A DNA stretch of 64,000 nucleotides from Anaerocolumna cellulosilytica (GCF_014218335.1 NZ_AP023367.1:2729501-2793500); one strand, 5' to 3'. Shown: positions 54,097 to 63,728, counted from the stretch's first letter. Notes: a model not told the origin generated them from the letters alone. Numbers and translations are program-made.

Positions 54097-54984
54097 TTAT
54101 AAAACTAATCCATATTTCTTTCTATAGTTTTTTGGAGAATATCCTGTTATTTTCTTAAAGACCTCTGAAAAATAATATGGAGTACTAAAAGACAGGTATT
54201 CGCTTATAACTTTTATTTCTACCAAACTAGTTTCAAGAAGTTCGCAGGCTTTTTGGATCTTCATTCTTGTGAAGTAGTCAATTGGGGAATAACCGGTTCT
54301 TTCTTTAAACTTCCTGCTAAAGTGATATTTTGACATACACATCTTATCCGCAAGTTGCTCCAATGTGTACACTTCTTGTATGTTACTTTTCATAAATAAT
54401 ATCAAATCTTCAAGATTTATATTATTTGTAGCTTGAAGATGTGAATACGTTTTTATTTGCAATATATTTGAAAAAAAGTTTTGCAAAGTGGATGAAGCAT
54501 GAAAAAGATCTGAAAAGCTATAACCGTTTGATAAGGTTCGCAATGCCACTTCCATTGACAGTGATAACTCTGCTCTTACACCAACCTGTACAATGGGAGA
54601 CTGCTTTGAAATTTCCAGCCTGTAGAAAATATCAGCTATTCCTTTTCCAATAAAATGTACCCAGTAAATAGACCATGGATTATCTTGTGCAGCTCCATAC
54701 GCATGTGGAGTGTTCGATTCTAATAAAACCAAATTACCTTTAGAAATAAGCTTCGTCATTTCATCGGTTCTTAACCAGCCATTCCCTTCTATGCAATAAA
54801 GCATTATATATTCGTTAATCCCAGGTCTCTCAACGGCATGCCTTTTGGCTTCTTTAAAATACCCGATTTTTGTGATTATCATATTCTCTAAAAATGTATC
54901 TTTACGTTCTTTTTCTATAATATTTTCAGGAATATATAGAGTTGTTCCCATCGAACTTGTAAGTTTTAAATTATCCTTATACAT
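54097..54984 (-). CDS. AraC-family transcriptional regulator
   Basis: A 295-residue regulator with an N-terminal cupin (YIMLYCIEGNGWLRTDEMTK, LVLLESNTPHAYGAA) that binds a sugar-type ligand, and a C-terminal double helix-turn-helix (YTLEQLADKMCMSKYHFSRKFKERTG; IKVISEYLSFSTPYYFSEVFKKITG with the final YSPKNYR). ATG after TTGGAGGCATT. It is divergent from the GH35 gene with 177 bases between them and is the likely activator of that gene in response to a galactoside. Confidence 0.92.
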   Translation of the reverse strand: MYKDNLKLTSSMGTTLYIPENIIEKERKDTFLENMIITKIGYFKEAKRHAVERPGINEYIMLYCIEGNGWLRTDEMTKLISKGNLVLLESNTPHAYGAAQDNPWSIYWVHFIGKGIADIFYRLEISKQSPIVQVGVRAELSLSMEVALRTLSNGYSFSDLFHASSTLQNFFSNILQIKTYSHLQATNNINLEDLILFMKSNIQEVYTLEQLADKMCMSKYHFSRKFKERTGYSPIDYFTRMKIQKACELLETSLVEIKVISEYLSFSTPYYFSEVFKKITGYSPKNYRKKYGLVL

Positions 54985-55161
54985 AATGCCTCCAAATAGC
55001 AATATTGTGTATTAAATTAGCAATCCACTGAATTTTATTCATTTGTATTATACTATATAATTTATATAGATTAAAACATTTTTTAATTCGGTATAACGAA
55101 GACAGTTACTTGTAGATGGTATAATCTAATTTACTTAATAATAAAACAATGGAGGAAAATA

Positions 55162-57468
55162 GTGAAGGAAATCAATATCAATTTACCCTCAACAGAGGGA
55201 ATTAAATCAGAGACTATAATGAGCGGAAATAACTTAAATGGTGTAAATATTGGAGTCAATAGAACTCATTTTTTTAAGAACGATGCCCCATGGTTTCCAA
55301 TTACAGGAGAGTTTCATTATTCCAGATATCCAAGTGAATACTGGAAAGAAGCACTATATAGAGCAAAAGCTGGTGGTTTAGATACCATTGCCACCTATGT
55401 ATTTTGGATTCATCATGAAGAGATAGAAGGCACGTTTAAGTGGAGTGGACGTTTTGATGTTAAGAGATTTATTACTCTTTGTAAAGAAGTTGGTCTGAAT
55501 GTTATCTTAAGAATAGGTCCTTGGGATCATGGTGAAGTTAGAAATGGAGGATATCCTGATTGGCTTTTTGAAAAGACAAAGTCGCCTGGTACAAATGATA
55601 CGGAGTATTTTAAATATAGCAGGAGATTATATCAAGAAATCTATCAACAAGTAAAAGATCTGTTTTACAAGGATAACGGGCCAATTATAGGAATTCAGAT
55701 TGATAATGAATATGGGCTTTGCCATGGTCTAAGAGGATACGAAGGCCGGGAGCATATGATGATACTTAAAAAAATGGCACTTGAGATTGGATTTGATATT
55801 CCTATTTATACATCTACCGGGTGGGGAGGGTCGGTTGTTGTTGAAGGAGAATTTCTTCCTCTTATGGCAGCATATGTAGAAGGCTCTTGGGAACAACACA
55901 TTGACGTAGTTCCTCCAAATATCAATTTTGTATTTACGTCAATAAGAGATGACTTAACAGTTGGTTCTGACCTATCGAAAAATGAGCATTTTAGCAGTTC
56001 ATATGATATTAATAACTATCCTTTTGCCACCTGTGAATTAGGAGGCGGAATGCAAGCCAACTATCAGAGACGTCCTATAATAACTAAGGAAGATACGGAA
56101 TCCATGGCCTTTGTAAAATTGGGTTCAGGAGCAATCATGCTTGGTTATTACATGTATCAGGGAGGTACAAATCCAATCGGAGAGTTAACAACACTTCAAG
56201 AGTCAAGAGCAACAGGCTATCCGAATGATTTGCCTAAACTTTCATATGATTACCAGGCACCTTTAGGGGAATACGGCCAAAGTAATCCATCTTATCATGC
56301 ATTAAGACGATTACATTTATTCGCAAAAGATCAAGAAGCAATACTTACACAGGCCGCTAGTTTTATCCCAAATGACAATGAAATCCGACCAGATGACTCC
56401 TCAACGTTAAGATATGCTGTACGCTATTATGGAAATAGTGGATTTCTGTTTATAAATAATTATCAGCACAATCTTACTATGAGCCCTCATGAAGATTTAT
56501 GTTTTAAAATTAAAACTGATAATGATACAATACAATTTCCACGAGTTGATTTAAAAAGTGGAGAATGGAGATTATTACCTTTTAATCAAAATCTGAATGG
56601 CATTAGAATGATATGTGCAACAGTGCAACCACTGACAAGTCTTCAGGTTTGTAATGAATATTATTATTTTTATTATGGTGATATGGATTATGACATAGAG
56701 TATAGGATGGATAGCTTAACAATAAAAGCAATTTTGTCCGGTAATGTATGTAGTAACTCTAATGGTGTGACCATTCTCAAACAAACCTTTAATAGAGATA
56801 ATACAATTCTAGATCCAATTATACTTAAGAATCAGAACGGCGATACGATAAATATAGTTACTTTAACAAAACAACAAGCCACTCAATTAAATAAAGTTGA
56901 TATTAATAATAACTCATATATTATAATATCTGAAGCGGACACTTATGTAGATGACCAACAAGTACAAGTTGTCTCAATAGGTGAAGAAGAAGTAACAGTT
57001 TTAACATTTCCAGCCCTGCCTTCTGAACAAAAATTAGATAAATATAGTTCGAATTCTGTAAATGGCATTTTTAACTTATACAGTGTCAGATGGACACCTG
57101 TAAAGCCGGCAATAAAATTAAATAAGCTTGGAGTATTAACAAACGGACATTTACAATATGCACTTATAGTAGAAAAGGAGTATTTAGCTGGCTGTACCGA
57201 TGTATTTTTAGAGATTAATTTTGAAGGCGATATAGCAGAATTAACTCAAGATGGAAAATTAAAGGCTGATTGGTTTTATACAGGCTTAACTTGGAGGATT
57301 GGATTAAAAAGATTTGAGAAAGATTTGTGTAAAGGTAATTGGTTACTAGACATTAGTCCATTAAGTAAGGAGGCTTTTATTTATTTAGACAAATGGCCGG
57401 ATATGGTAGATGATAAAGCACTTAATTTAGTAGATTATAAAATTGTTCCCGAATACAGAATAATATAA
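55162..57468 (+). CDS. GH35 beta-galactosidase
   Basis: A 768-residue family-35 glycoside hydrolase without a signal peptide. The barrel shows FPITGEFHYSRYPSEYWKEA, AGGLDTIATYVFWIHHEE, RIGPWDHGEVRNGGYPDWL, the acid/base Glu183 in GIQIDNEYG and the nucleophile Glu292 in ATCELGGGMQ, then GYYMYQGGTNP. The C-terminal part is beta-rich. It removes terminal galactose, fitting the galactosylated side chains of xyloglucan. Start is GTG after ATGGAGGAAAATA. Probably controlled by the divergent AraC regulator. Confidence 0.94.
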   Translation: MKEININLPSTEGIKSETIMSGNNLNGVNIGVNRTHFFKNDAPWFPITGEFHYSRYPSEYWKEALYRAKAGGLDTIATYVFWIHHEEIEGTFKWSGRFDVKRFITLCKEVGLNVILRIGPWDHGEVRNGGYPDWLFEKTKSPGTNDTEYFKYSRRLYQEIYQQVKDLFYKDNGPIIGIQIDNEYGLCHGLRGYEGREHMMILKKMALEIGFDIPIYTSTGWGGSVVVEGEFLPLMAAYVEGSWEQHIDVVPPNINFVFTSIRDDLTVGSDLSKNEHFSSSYDINNYPFATCELGGGMQANYQRRPIITKEDTESMAFVKLGSGAIMLGYYMYQGGTNPIGELTTLQESRATGYPNDLPKLSYDYQAPLGEYGQSNPSYHALRRLHLFAKDQEAILTQAASFIPNDNEIRPDDSSTLRYAVRYYGNSGFLFINNYQHNLTMSPHEDLCFKIKTDNDTIQFPRVDLKSGEWRLLPFNQNLNGIRMICATVQPLTSLQVCNEYYYFYYGDMDYDIEYRMDSLTIKAILSGNVCSNSNGVTILKQTFNRDNTILDPIILKNQNGDTINIVTLTKQQATQLNKVDINNNSYIIISEADTYVDDQQVQVVSIGEEEVTVLTFPALPSEQKLDKYSSNSVNGIFNLYSVRWTPVKPAIKLNKLGVLTNGHLQYALIVEKEYLAGCTDVFLEINFEGDIAELTQDGKLKADWFYTGLTWRIGLKRFEKDLCKGNWLLDISPLSKEAFIYLDKWPDMVDDKALNLVDYKIVPEYRII

Positions 57469-57734
57469 TGGTAGTATAGCTAAATGTTAACACCGAGCGA
57501 TTGTGAAGTATATTAGAATGTTAAACACAGGCATTTTGTAATTAAACCTCGGAATTAATATACCATTTTTCATTGCATCTATGTCAGGTGATTCCGATGT
57601 TATACATTATTTTCTTGAGTTAATAATATAACAATAGTATAATGTCTAATTAGTAAATACAATCATGTGTTAATACATGAACCATATTTATAGCAAAAAG
57701 TAAAAAGGGCGAATATAATAGGAGGCATATTGAA

Positions 57735-59942
57735 ATGCACATGCGAAGGAAGAGGGTATTAATAGGTTTGTTATGTATAACCTTGTTAAGTATGGGGTAC
57801 AAACCGTTAATATCAAGTGCAGCGACAGCAGGGAAAGACATAACATGGAAAAAAATAAGTCAAGAGTCAGAAAGCGGAAATTTAACGGATATTACCTATA
57901 ATAAGAAAAAAATATACATAGCTGTTGGAGATGAGGGCACGATACTGCGTTCCAGCAATGGTTTGGACTGGAAACGAGTATCCTTACAGACAACATCTGA
58001 TTTAAAGTCAATTGCAACCAATGGAAATGAGTTTATTGTGGTTGGAAGTGATGGTGTCATTATAAAATCAAAGGATGGCAGCACATGGATTAAGGCAGCT
58101 GTAACCTTTGATAAGCAACTAACATATCAAAGTATAACTGGAAAGAACCAAAAATATAACGATGAAAAATATAGTATTAACTGGAAAAAACAACCTAAGC
58201 AGAGCGAAGTGGAATTTCGAGATGTAATATGGGATGGAAAGAAATACGTTGCAGTTGGTCACTGGAAGGTTAATACAGGTACACTTAGAGCAGGAAAATA
58301 TTCCGACTTTAAACAAGCCAGTTTGTATAGCGATTTTGTGGTAACATCGTCTGATGGGAAGAAGTGGAAGGCTGATTACACTGGTATGGAGAACATGGAG
58401 ACAGTGGTATATACTGGTCAAAAATATTTCATTACATCCGAAACACAAATAGCATTTTCAACAGATTTAAAAAAATGGAAGATAACAACACCAAAAGTAC
58501 GTGGAAGCATAATGGATATTATCTATGAAAATGGAAAATACATGATGATTAACTGGGATGGAAGCGTAGATTCTATGGGAGCTGCGATACATACCTCGAC
58601 CAATGGAACAACATGGAAATCTGTTATTAATCCTACTAATTTGGGATCATTAACTCATGAAGTAGATGATACTATAAAGAAATATGGAAAAGCAAATGGA
58701 TTTGCGAATTTATCCATGCGAACGGTGATTTGGGACGGCAGTAAGTATGTTATTGCAGGTTATAAAGGGATGATATTAACATCAAAAAATGGAGCTGCAT
58801 GGAAAATGCTGAGTAATCGTTGGGAAGTCTATTACAAGGCATGGGGGTATACAGATGAAGCAGGAGAAACCGCTAATATTAATAAAATGGTTTATGATGG
58901 AGAACAGTATATACAAGTTGGAAATAATGGAACCATACTTGTAACAAAGGATTTGACAGAGGGAACGGTTGTCAGAGAGCGACTGCCGGCAGACTATACC
59001 AATGTTGTATACGATGGTAAAAGTAGGTATTTTGCGTATGGAACTGAAGAAAGTGAAGGGGTATTAGAGTCCGCTGATGGTTACAGCTGGACAAAAGTTG
59101 ATTTTGGAGATAATATAAAAGGAATGAATACAGAAACCGTTGTAGCACATAATGGAACAGCGCTGATTGTCGGTAATACAAGTGCAAACGATGGTAATTG
59201 CTTTTACTATTATTCGAATAAAGTAGGGGATTGGAAAAAAATGAGCTTTTCTGATGAGTTTTCCTATACATACGGTTCACAATATTTAGATGGTAAATAT
59301 CAGATTTTTACCAGACATGGGCTAATTACTTCGAAGGATGGTAAAAAATGGAGTGGTTATAGTCTAACAGATACAATGCCTCAAAAAATTGTTACCAATG
59401 GGAAAATATATGTTGGAATCAGAGCAACACATGATTTCTCCAAGAATATATGGGCAGGTAGTTTGTATACTGCAACTAATTATAATAAATGGACGAGTGT
59501 GAAGGTGAAAAAAGGAGGTAAAAGCTACCATTTATCAGCTTCTGATGTAGTATGGACGGGTAAGAAATTTGTAACCATTGGTGGAAAATTACTTGATAAA
59601 GATATTTTTAGCGATGAATATGTAGTAGCAACATCCTCTGATGGTAAAAATTGGATCATACAAGACAGCGAAGAAGATTTTGTAGCAGGTACCTATGGAA
59701 ATAAAACCTTTCTGGCATTCGATAATGATGGATCTATATATGTATCTGCGGATGGTGTAAAATACACAAAGAAGAATAAAATGACCAACCAAAAATTAGC
59801 AGGCGGACTTTGGGATGGCAAGAAATTTATTATTGTGGGAGACATGGGGGTTATGTTTGCTTCAGTCAAATCAAAAAATACCACAATACCAATAAAAAGT
59901 AGTTATATAGAAAATAAAAGGGAATATGTACTTCAGTACTAA
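57735..59942 (+). CDS. Secreted beta-propeller-like repeat protein, function unknown
   Basis: A 735-residue exported protein. A signal peptide (about residues 1-32, RVLIGLLCITLLSMGY ... SSAATA) precedes repeated units of the form Y-x-A-V-G-x-x-G-x-I-x-x-S-x-D-G-x-x-W: IAVGDEGTILRSSNGLDWKR, IVVGSDGVIIKSKDGSTWIK, YVAVGHWK ... TSSDGKKWKA, VIAGYKGMILTSKNGAAWKM, YIQVGNNGTILVTKDL and others to the end. Such repeats fold as propeller blades like BNR or YCF48-type proteins. No catalytic motif, anchor or binding module is seen. ATG after AGGAGGCATATTGAA. The 266 bases before it show no gene. It may bind a cell-wall or plant glycan, which is a guess. Confidence 0.8.
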   Translation: MHMRRKRVLIGLLCITLLSMGYKPLISSAATAGKDITWKKISQESESGNLTDITYNKKKIYIAVGDEGTILRSSNGLDWKRVSLQTTSDLKSIATNGNEFIVVGSDGVIIKSKDGSTWIKAAVTFDKQLTYQSITGKNQKYNDEKYSINWKKQPKQSEVEFRDVIWDGKKYVAVGHWKVNTGTLRAGKYSDFKQASLYSDFVVTSSDGKKWKADYTGMENMETVVYTGQKYFITSETQIAFSTDLKKWKITTPKVRGSIMDIIYENGKYMMINWDGSVDSMGAAIHTSTNGTTWKSVINPTNLGSLTHEVDDTIKKYGKANGFANLSMRTVIWDGSKYVIAGYKGMILTSKNGAAWKMLSNRWEVYYKAWGYTDEAGETANINKMVYDGEQYIQVGNNGTILVTKDLTEGTVVRERLPADYTNVVYDGKSRYFAYGTEESEGVLESADGYSWTKVDFGDNIKGMNTETVVAHNGTALIVGNTSANDGNCFYYYSNKVGDWKKMSFSDEFSYTYGSQYLDGKYQIFTRHGLITSKDGKKWSGYSLTDTMPQKIVTNGKIYVGIRATHDFSKNIWAGSLYTATNYNKWTSVKVKKGGKSYHLSASDVVWTGKKFVTIGGKLLDKDIFSDEYVVATSSDGKNWIIQDSEEDFVAGTYGNKTFLAFDNDGSIYVSADGVKYTKKNKMTNQKLAGGLWDGKKFIIVGDMGVMFASVKSKNTTIPIKSSYIENKREYVLQY

Positions 59943-60043
59943 CAATATTTTATTCTAGAAGGTAAAATAGATAAAATCAATTTATAGAAGGGTAAATCCT
60001 GACTTCCCATTATATTTTTATAACCGGTATATTAGTTCTTAAG

Positions 60044-60095
60044 AAAATAAAGAATATGTAAATCAAATGATTTGGTTTATATATTCTTTTATTTG
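60044..60095 (+). terminator. Terminator after the secreted repeat protein
   Basis: AAAATAAAGAATATGTAAAT and its near-complement (to 60095) form a long AT-rich stem ending in TCTTTTATTT. Confidence 0.65.
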
Positions 60096-60118
60096 TATAA
60101 TCTGATAAAACGACAAAA

Positions 60119-60183
60119 TAATAAAAGATATTATTTTAGCATATATTTGTAATATTATCCAAAAAGTGATATATTGGAAGTAC
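60119..60183 (+). repeat. Promoter-like repeat, copy A
   Basis: Related to 61371-61438. It contains TTGTAA (60147-60152), a 17-base spacer and TATATT (60170-60175), followed by GGAAGTACTTATT. It lies about 190 bases before the VOC gene. Confidence 0.65.
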
Positions 60184-60369
60184 TTATTGTAGCAATAAAC
60201 CTGCTAATAAAGTAAAGACAAGGCTGAAAAAAATATCAAACAAATATGCGATAGGTTCGCTATAATTTATCAAGGCAAACTACAGATTATTTATAACTTG
60301 AACAGGACATGCTGTTGTCATTTTTGCGTGTTATGATAAATAAAAATATGATTACTGGAGGAATAGGTT

Positions 60370-60795
60370 ATGAATGGTATGAAAGCTAATGTCGGTGTGG
60401 GTCTGTTTGTTCAAGATATAGGAAAGATGGTTTCGTTTTATAGAAACATCATGGAATTTGAGACCGATTGGGACGGTGGATTATTTGCTGAGTTTAAAAC
60501 AAACAGTGGTCCTTTATCATTATTTATGTATGATCGAAAAGCTTTTGCAGAAGCTGTAGGTGAGCCCCATTACCCGCCAAAGGGAATTAACCTGACAATG
60601 GAAATTGGTATTTGGCTTCCAAATTTTTCTGATGTTGACAAAGAATATGAGCGATTAATGACACTTGGAGTAAAGTCATTTACAGGTGAGCCTGTAACCT
60701 ATCCATTTGGTATACGAAATTTTTATGTTGCAGATCCTGAAGGTAATTTGCTTGAAATCGGAAGTAGAGGGCATGAGGAAGAAAATAGGAGATGA
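60370..60795 (+). CDS. VOC-family (glyoxalase/bleomycin-resistance-like) protein
   Basis: A 141-residue protein of the vicinal oxygen chelate superfamily with two beta-alpha-beta-beta-beta units: NVGVGLFVQDIGKMVSFYRN and the closing FYVADPEGNLLEIGSRG with the metal-ligand Glu. The function could be a dioxygenase, isomerase or drug-binding protein. ATG after TGGAGGAATAGGTT. It is transcribed from the repeat-type promoter upstream. Confidence 0.85.
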   Translation: MNGMKANVGVGLFVQDIGKMVSFYRNIMEFETDWDGGLFAEFKTNSGPLSLFMYDRKAFAEAVGEPHYPPKGINLTMEIGIWLPNFSDVDKEYERLMTLGVKSFTGEPVTYPFGIRNFYVADPEGNLLEIGSRGHEEENRR

Positions 60796-60995
60796 CTAAT
60801 GCATGTTAAACCTACACTATTAATTATTACATATAATAAAGAAAAGATATTTATTTTTACTAGATTGAGGTATAATGTGAGTTGATATAGATACAAAACC
60901 TCTTATTGATGTATTTGTATCAAAGTTATTTATAAACTATGTATGATGGCGCGCATTGCGTTGTGATAAATAGTTAGTCAAAGGAGCGATTGCGT

Positions 60996-61052
60996 ATGAT
61001 TAAGAAAAATGTAACTACTGATAAACGTGTAAGGAGGGCTCACGTAAAATAA
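60996..61052 (+). CDS. Possible leader peptide (18 residues)
   Basis: ATG after AAAGGAGCG; reads MIKKNVTTDKRVRRAHVK then TAA. The tandem AGG-AGG arginine codons form a GGAGGG (61033-61038) that is complementary to CCCTCC (61053-61058) directly after the stop. Too short to be sure, but the ribosome site is good and the RNA pairing is suggestive. Confidence 0.4.
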   Translation: MIKKNVTTDKRVRRAHVK

Positions 61053-61073
61053 CCCTCCACATTCGAATGGAGG
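61053..61073 (+). promoter_or_regulatory. Hairpin masking the ribosome site of the small gene at 61080
   Basis: CCTCCA (61054-61059) pairs with TGGAGG (61068-61073), the ribosome site six bases before the next ATG. CCCTCC can instead pair with GGAGGG inside the leader frame, so two alternative structures exist. Confidence 0.5.
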
Positions 61074-61079
61074 ATTTAT

Positions 61080-61205
61080 ATGAATATTTTAGATTTTGAG
61101 AAGAAACATGTTCACCCATGTGATGGAATTTATTTTGAAGAACTTAATAAAGCAGATGTAATCAGAGTTAGAAAAATGCGACAAATGTTATCTGAACATT
61201 CGTAG
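61080..61205 (+). CDS. Small hypothetical protein (41 residues)
   Basis: ATG after TGGAGGATTTAT; reads MNILDFEKKHVHPCDGIYFE, then about 20 charged residues ending RQMLSEHS. No family recognised. It may be the stub of a longer gene. The 290 bases that follow show no further gene before the GNAT gene. Confidence 0.45.
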   Translation: MNILDFEKKHVHPCDGIYFEELNKADVIRVRKMRQMLSEHS

Positions 61206-61370
61206 ACTTGATGAATGCATATTGCATGATGAGTGACTTACCTATTATCAATAATCTCGTAGAGCATCTACAGAATGTAATAAATTTTTTGGGTTAAATT
61301 AGCAATGGACAAAACCCAAAAATAAACGGCTTAGCAGTAATTAGTTTTGTCGCTTTCATATAAAAATGTA

Positions 61371-61438
61371 ATAAAAGATAATATTTTAGTTTATGTATTT
61401 TGTAATATAATCAAATAAGTGATCTATTGGAAATACAT
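61371..61438 (+). repeat. Promoter-like repeat, copy B
   Basis: Partner of 60119-60183: AATAAAAGATA-ATATTTTAG, TTGTAA (61400-61405), 17-base spacer, TCTATT (61423-61428) and GGAAATAC. It lies 60-70 bases before the GNAT gene. Confidence 0.65.
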
Positions 61439-61497
61439 ATTATACCAATGGGAAGTTTGGAAAATAAATCAAAATTTGCAAAGGAGATTATTTTATT

Positions 61498-61959
61498 ATG
61501 AGAGAATATAAAATGGTAAAGGTTCAGGAACAACCATTGTTGCGAGATAAAGTTGCGAATTGGTTTCATGAAAAGTGGAAAGTTCCAGTCGAAGCATATC
61601 TGGAAAGTATTGATATATGTATAAAATCTGAGAATAGCATACCACAATGGTATGTTGCAATGCTAGAAGATGAAATAATAGGTGGACTAGGTATAATAGA
61701 AAATGATTTTCATGATAGAAAAGATTTAACACCGAATATTTGTGCTGTCTATGTTGAAGCAGAATATCGTTGTCAGGGTATAGCAGGTAAATTGCTTGAA
61801 TTTACATGTGAGGATATGAATAAAAAAAATATAAAAACACTTTATCTCATAACGCATCACACTTCCTTTTATGAGCGTTATGGTTGGGAGTTTTTATGTA
61901 TGGTTCATCCAGATGGAGAAGAAGAACAAACTAGAATGTACATTCATCGAAATAGATAA
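61498..61959 (+). CDS. GNAT-family N-acetyltransferase
   Basis: A 153-residue acetyltransferase. The central strand and acetyl-CoA loop are ICAVYVEAEYRCQGIAGKLLEFT, followed by LYLITHHTSFYERYGWEFL. The early part resembles the GNAT group of aminoglycoside or small-molecule acetyltransferases; the substrate is unknown. ATG after AAAGGAGATTATTTT. Confidence 0.88.
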   Translation: MREYKMVKVQEQPLLRDKVANWFHEKWKVPVEAYLESIDICIKSENSIPQWYVAMLEDEIIGGLGIIENDFHDRKDLTPNICAVYVEAEYRCQGIAGKLLEFTCEDMNKKNIKTLYLITHHTSFYERYGWEFLCMVHPDGEEEQTRMYIHRNR

Positions 61960-62224
61960 ATTCCGACACTCGAAATGTACACAGGAACTTACCTTCCAGG
62001 TAAGATACATATATTGGGTCCGAGTAAATCAAAATATTCATATTGAGCTATATTGTGGAGAATAATTCTGGATAAAAAGGAATCTAGTCCAATTCACTTA
62101 TCGATTTATAAAATTAAGAGTCTAAAAATATGTGATGCAATAAGCATAGTTGAAATATGTACTAATTATGATTACCAAAACAAACTACTTAAAGCATATG
62201 ACTTTTTGCAAAAAGGAGTAGAAA

Positions 62225-62974
62225 ATGAAGTTCATAAATTCACCAACTGAGTCACCGGAAAATGTTATACACAAAACATATTATAGTCAGTTTATGGCTT
62301 GCGATATCGGCTATAATATTTATTTACCACAGGGTTATAATGAGACTGACGAAAATTTTTCAGTTTTGTATCATTTACATGGATGGACCGGCAATGAATC
62401 ATCCGAAGTGTGGACGATGGAAAAAATATACAAATCCAAATCAGAGATTACTGTGTTTCCTAATAATTCCCCGGTTATTGAAAAATATGAAAAATTGCCT
62501 GTTGAGTTCATGTTTATTAACGAGTTAATACCACATATCGAAAGAGAATACAAAACGATAACAGCCCGCAGAGGCAGATCAATTTCAGGCTTTTCGATGG
62601 GTGGCGGTATGGCGCTTAACTATGCTGTTAAATATCCTGATTTATTTTCTTCGGTAACAGCTTACGCAGGCACATATCACCATTATTATCACAAAGACTC
62701 TAATACTGTGGGTGCAGATCCGAAGAAGGCCAATGAGCTGTATACAGATATGATGGCAGAAGAAAGATATTTTGACGATGGCAATATTTTGTGCTTGATA
62801 AGGCAAAATGCAGAAAAGATTCGCGGCAGCCTGAATATAAATATGCATATAGGAACGGCTGATATATTGTTTTGTGATAATGAGATTTTGCATTTATACT
62901 TGGATTCATTGCATATTCCGCACATGTACAACATATTCGAGGGTGCGGGACATGAACTGAATCAAATTCTATAA
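62225..62974 (+). CDS. Esterase-D/PF00756-type alpha/beta hydrolase
   Basis: A 249-residue putative esterase. FSVLYHLHGWTGNESSE gives the oxyanion region, Ser124 lies in SISGFSMGGGMALNYA, the Asp probably in MHIGTADILFCDN, and the His in FEGAGHELNQIL. The fold is that of feruloyl or acetyl-xylan esterases and S-formylglutathione hydrolases. No signal peptide. Its start follows AAAAAGGAGTAGAAA. It could act on acetylated or feruloylated sugars, in line with the glycan theme. Confidence 0.87.
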   Translation: MKFINSPTESPENVIHKTYYSQFMACDIGYNIYLPQGYNETDENFSVLYHLHGWTGNESSEVWTMEKIYKSKSEITVFPNNSPVIEKYEKLPVEFMFINELIPHIEREYKTITARRGRSISGFSMGGGMALNYAVKYPDLFSSVTAYAGTYHHYYHKDSNTVGADPKKANELYTDMMAEERYFDDGNILCLIRQNAEKIRGSLNINMHIGTADILFCDNEILHLYLDSLHIPHMYNIFEGAGHELNQIL

Positions 62975-63118
62975 ATTTATGATGTCTTATTGCTCTCAAA
63001 TTGTACTGACTTAATGTTTGAATAAGTGTAAAATTGTGGTATAATCTTTATATGTCTGTCACAATTGGTGGCAGTTGCGAACTGAAAGCTATTATTATTT
63101 TATGCAGAGAGGTGCTGT

Positions 63119-63597
63119 ATGTTAGGTGTTCCAAAATCTAAGGTTCGTTTAGTAGAACATGATGAAAAATGGGCAGAGGTGTTCGAAAAAACGAAACTGG
63201 CTCTAATAAATATTCACGGTGATAATATAGTCGATATTCAACATGTAGGTAGCACTGCGATAAAAGGTATAATTGCTAAACCCATGCTAGATATAGCGAT
63301 TCTATTTAAAAAAATATCAGACCCCGTTTTTAATGCAATGAAGAAAAGTGGATATGAGTATTATAGGTTTCTTTACAACATATACATTGTTATGAAGAAA
63401 AGCACCTTGAGCTTTTTCATGACCAGATAAAATTTAGAGATTTTATCCGTTCACATTCGGAATATGCAAAGGAGTATGAATTATTAAAGCAAGAGCTTTT
63501 TAAGATTTATTCCAATGATAGAAATAAATACACAGAAGGTAAACAAGCGTTTTTTGATAAAATAAAACAACTTGCAGATGAATACTCCGCTAAATAG
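63119..63597 (+). pseudogene. GrpB (UPF0157) family protein, frameshifted
   Basis: Frame 1 gives VRLVEHDEKWAEVFEKTKLAL, DIQHVGSTAIKGIIAKPMLDIAI and MKKSGYEYYRF; near 63375 the reading continues in another frame as HIHCYEEKHLELFHDQIKFR, DFIRSHSEYAKEYELLKQEL and FKIYSNDRNKYTEGKQAFF. Both parts match GrpB-type nucleotidyltransferase-fold proteins. About 15 residues seem lost at the junction, so the break is more than a single base. ATG after AGAGAGGTGCTGT. Confidence 0.85.
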
Positions 63598-63699
63598 TAA
63601 AAGCATAATGTGCAGTTATTTTTGTTCACTATTGTTATCGAATGAGAAATGATTGCATTTTGATAAAGCCAATGAGGATTATCAGAAGTTAAGGGATTT

Positions 63700-63728
63700 A
63701 AAATAGACTGCGAATGGCAGTCTATTTT
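63700..63728 (+). terminator. Hairpin terminator
   Basis: AAAATAGACTGC (63700-63711) and GCAGTCTATTTT (63717-63728) form a perfect 12-bp stem with a GAATG loop; the right arm ends in TTTT. Confidence 0.75.

Noticed and set aside
62053-62250. 65-codon frame starting at a TTG before the esterase gene
   Set aside because: No ribosome site, overlaps the esterase start in another frame and matches no known family.
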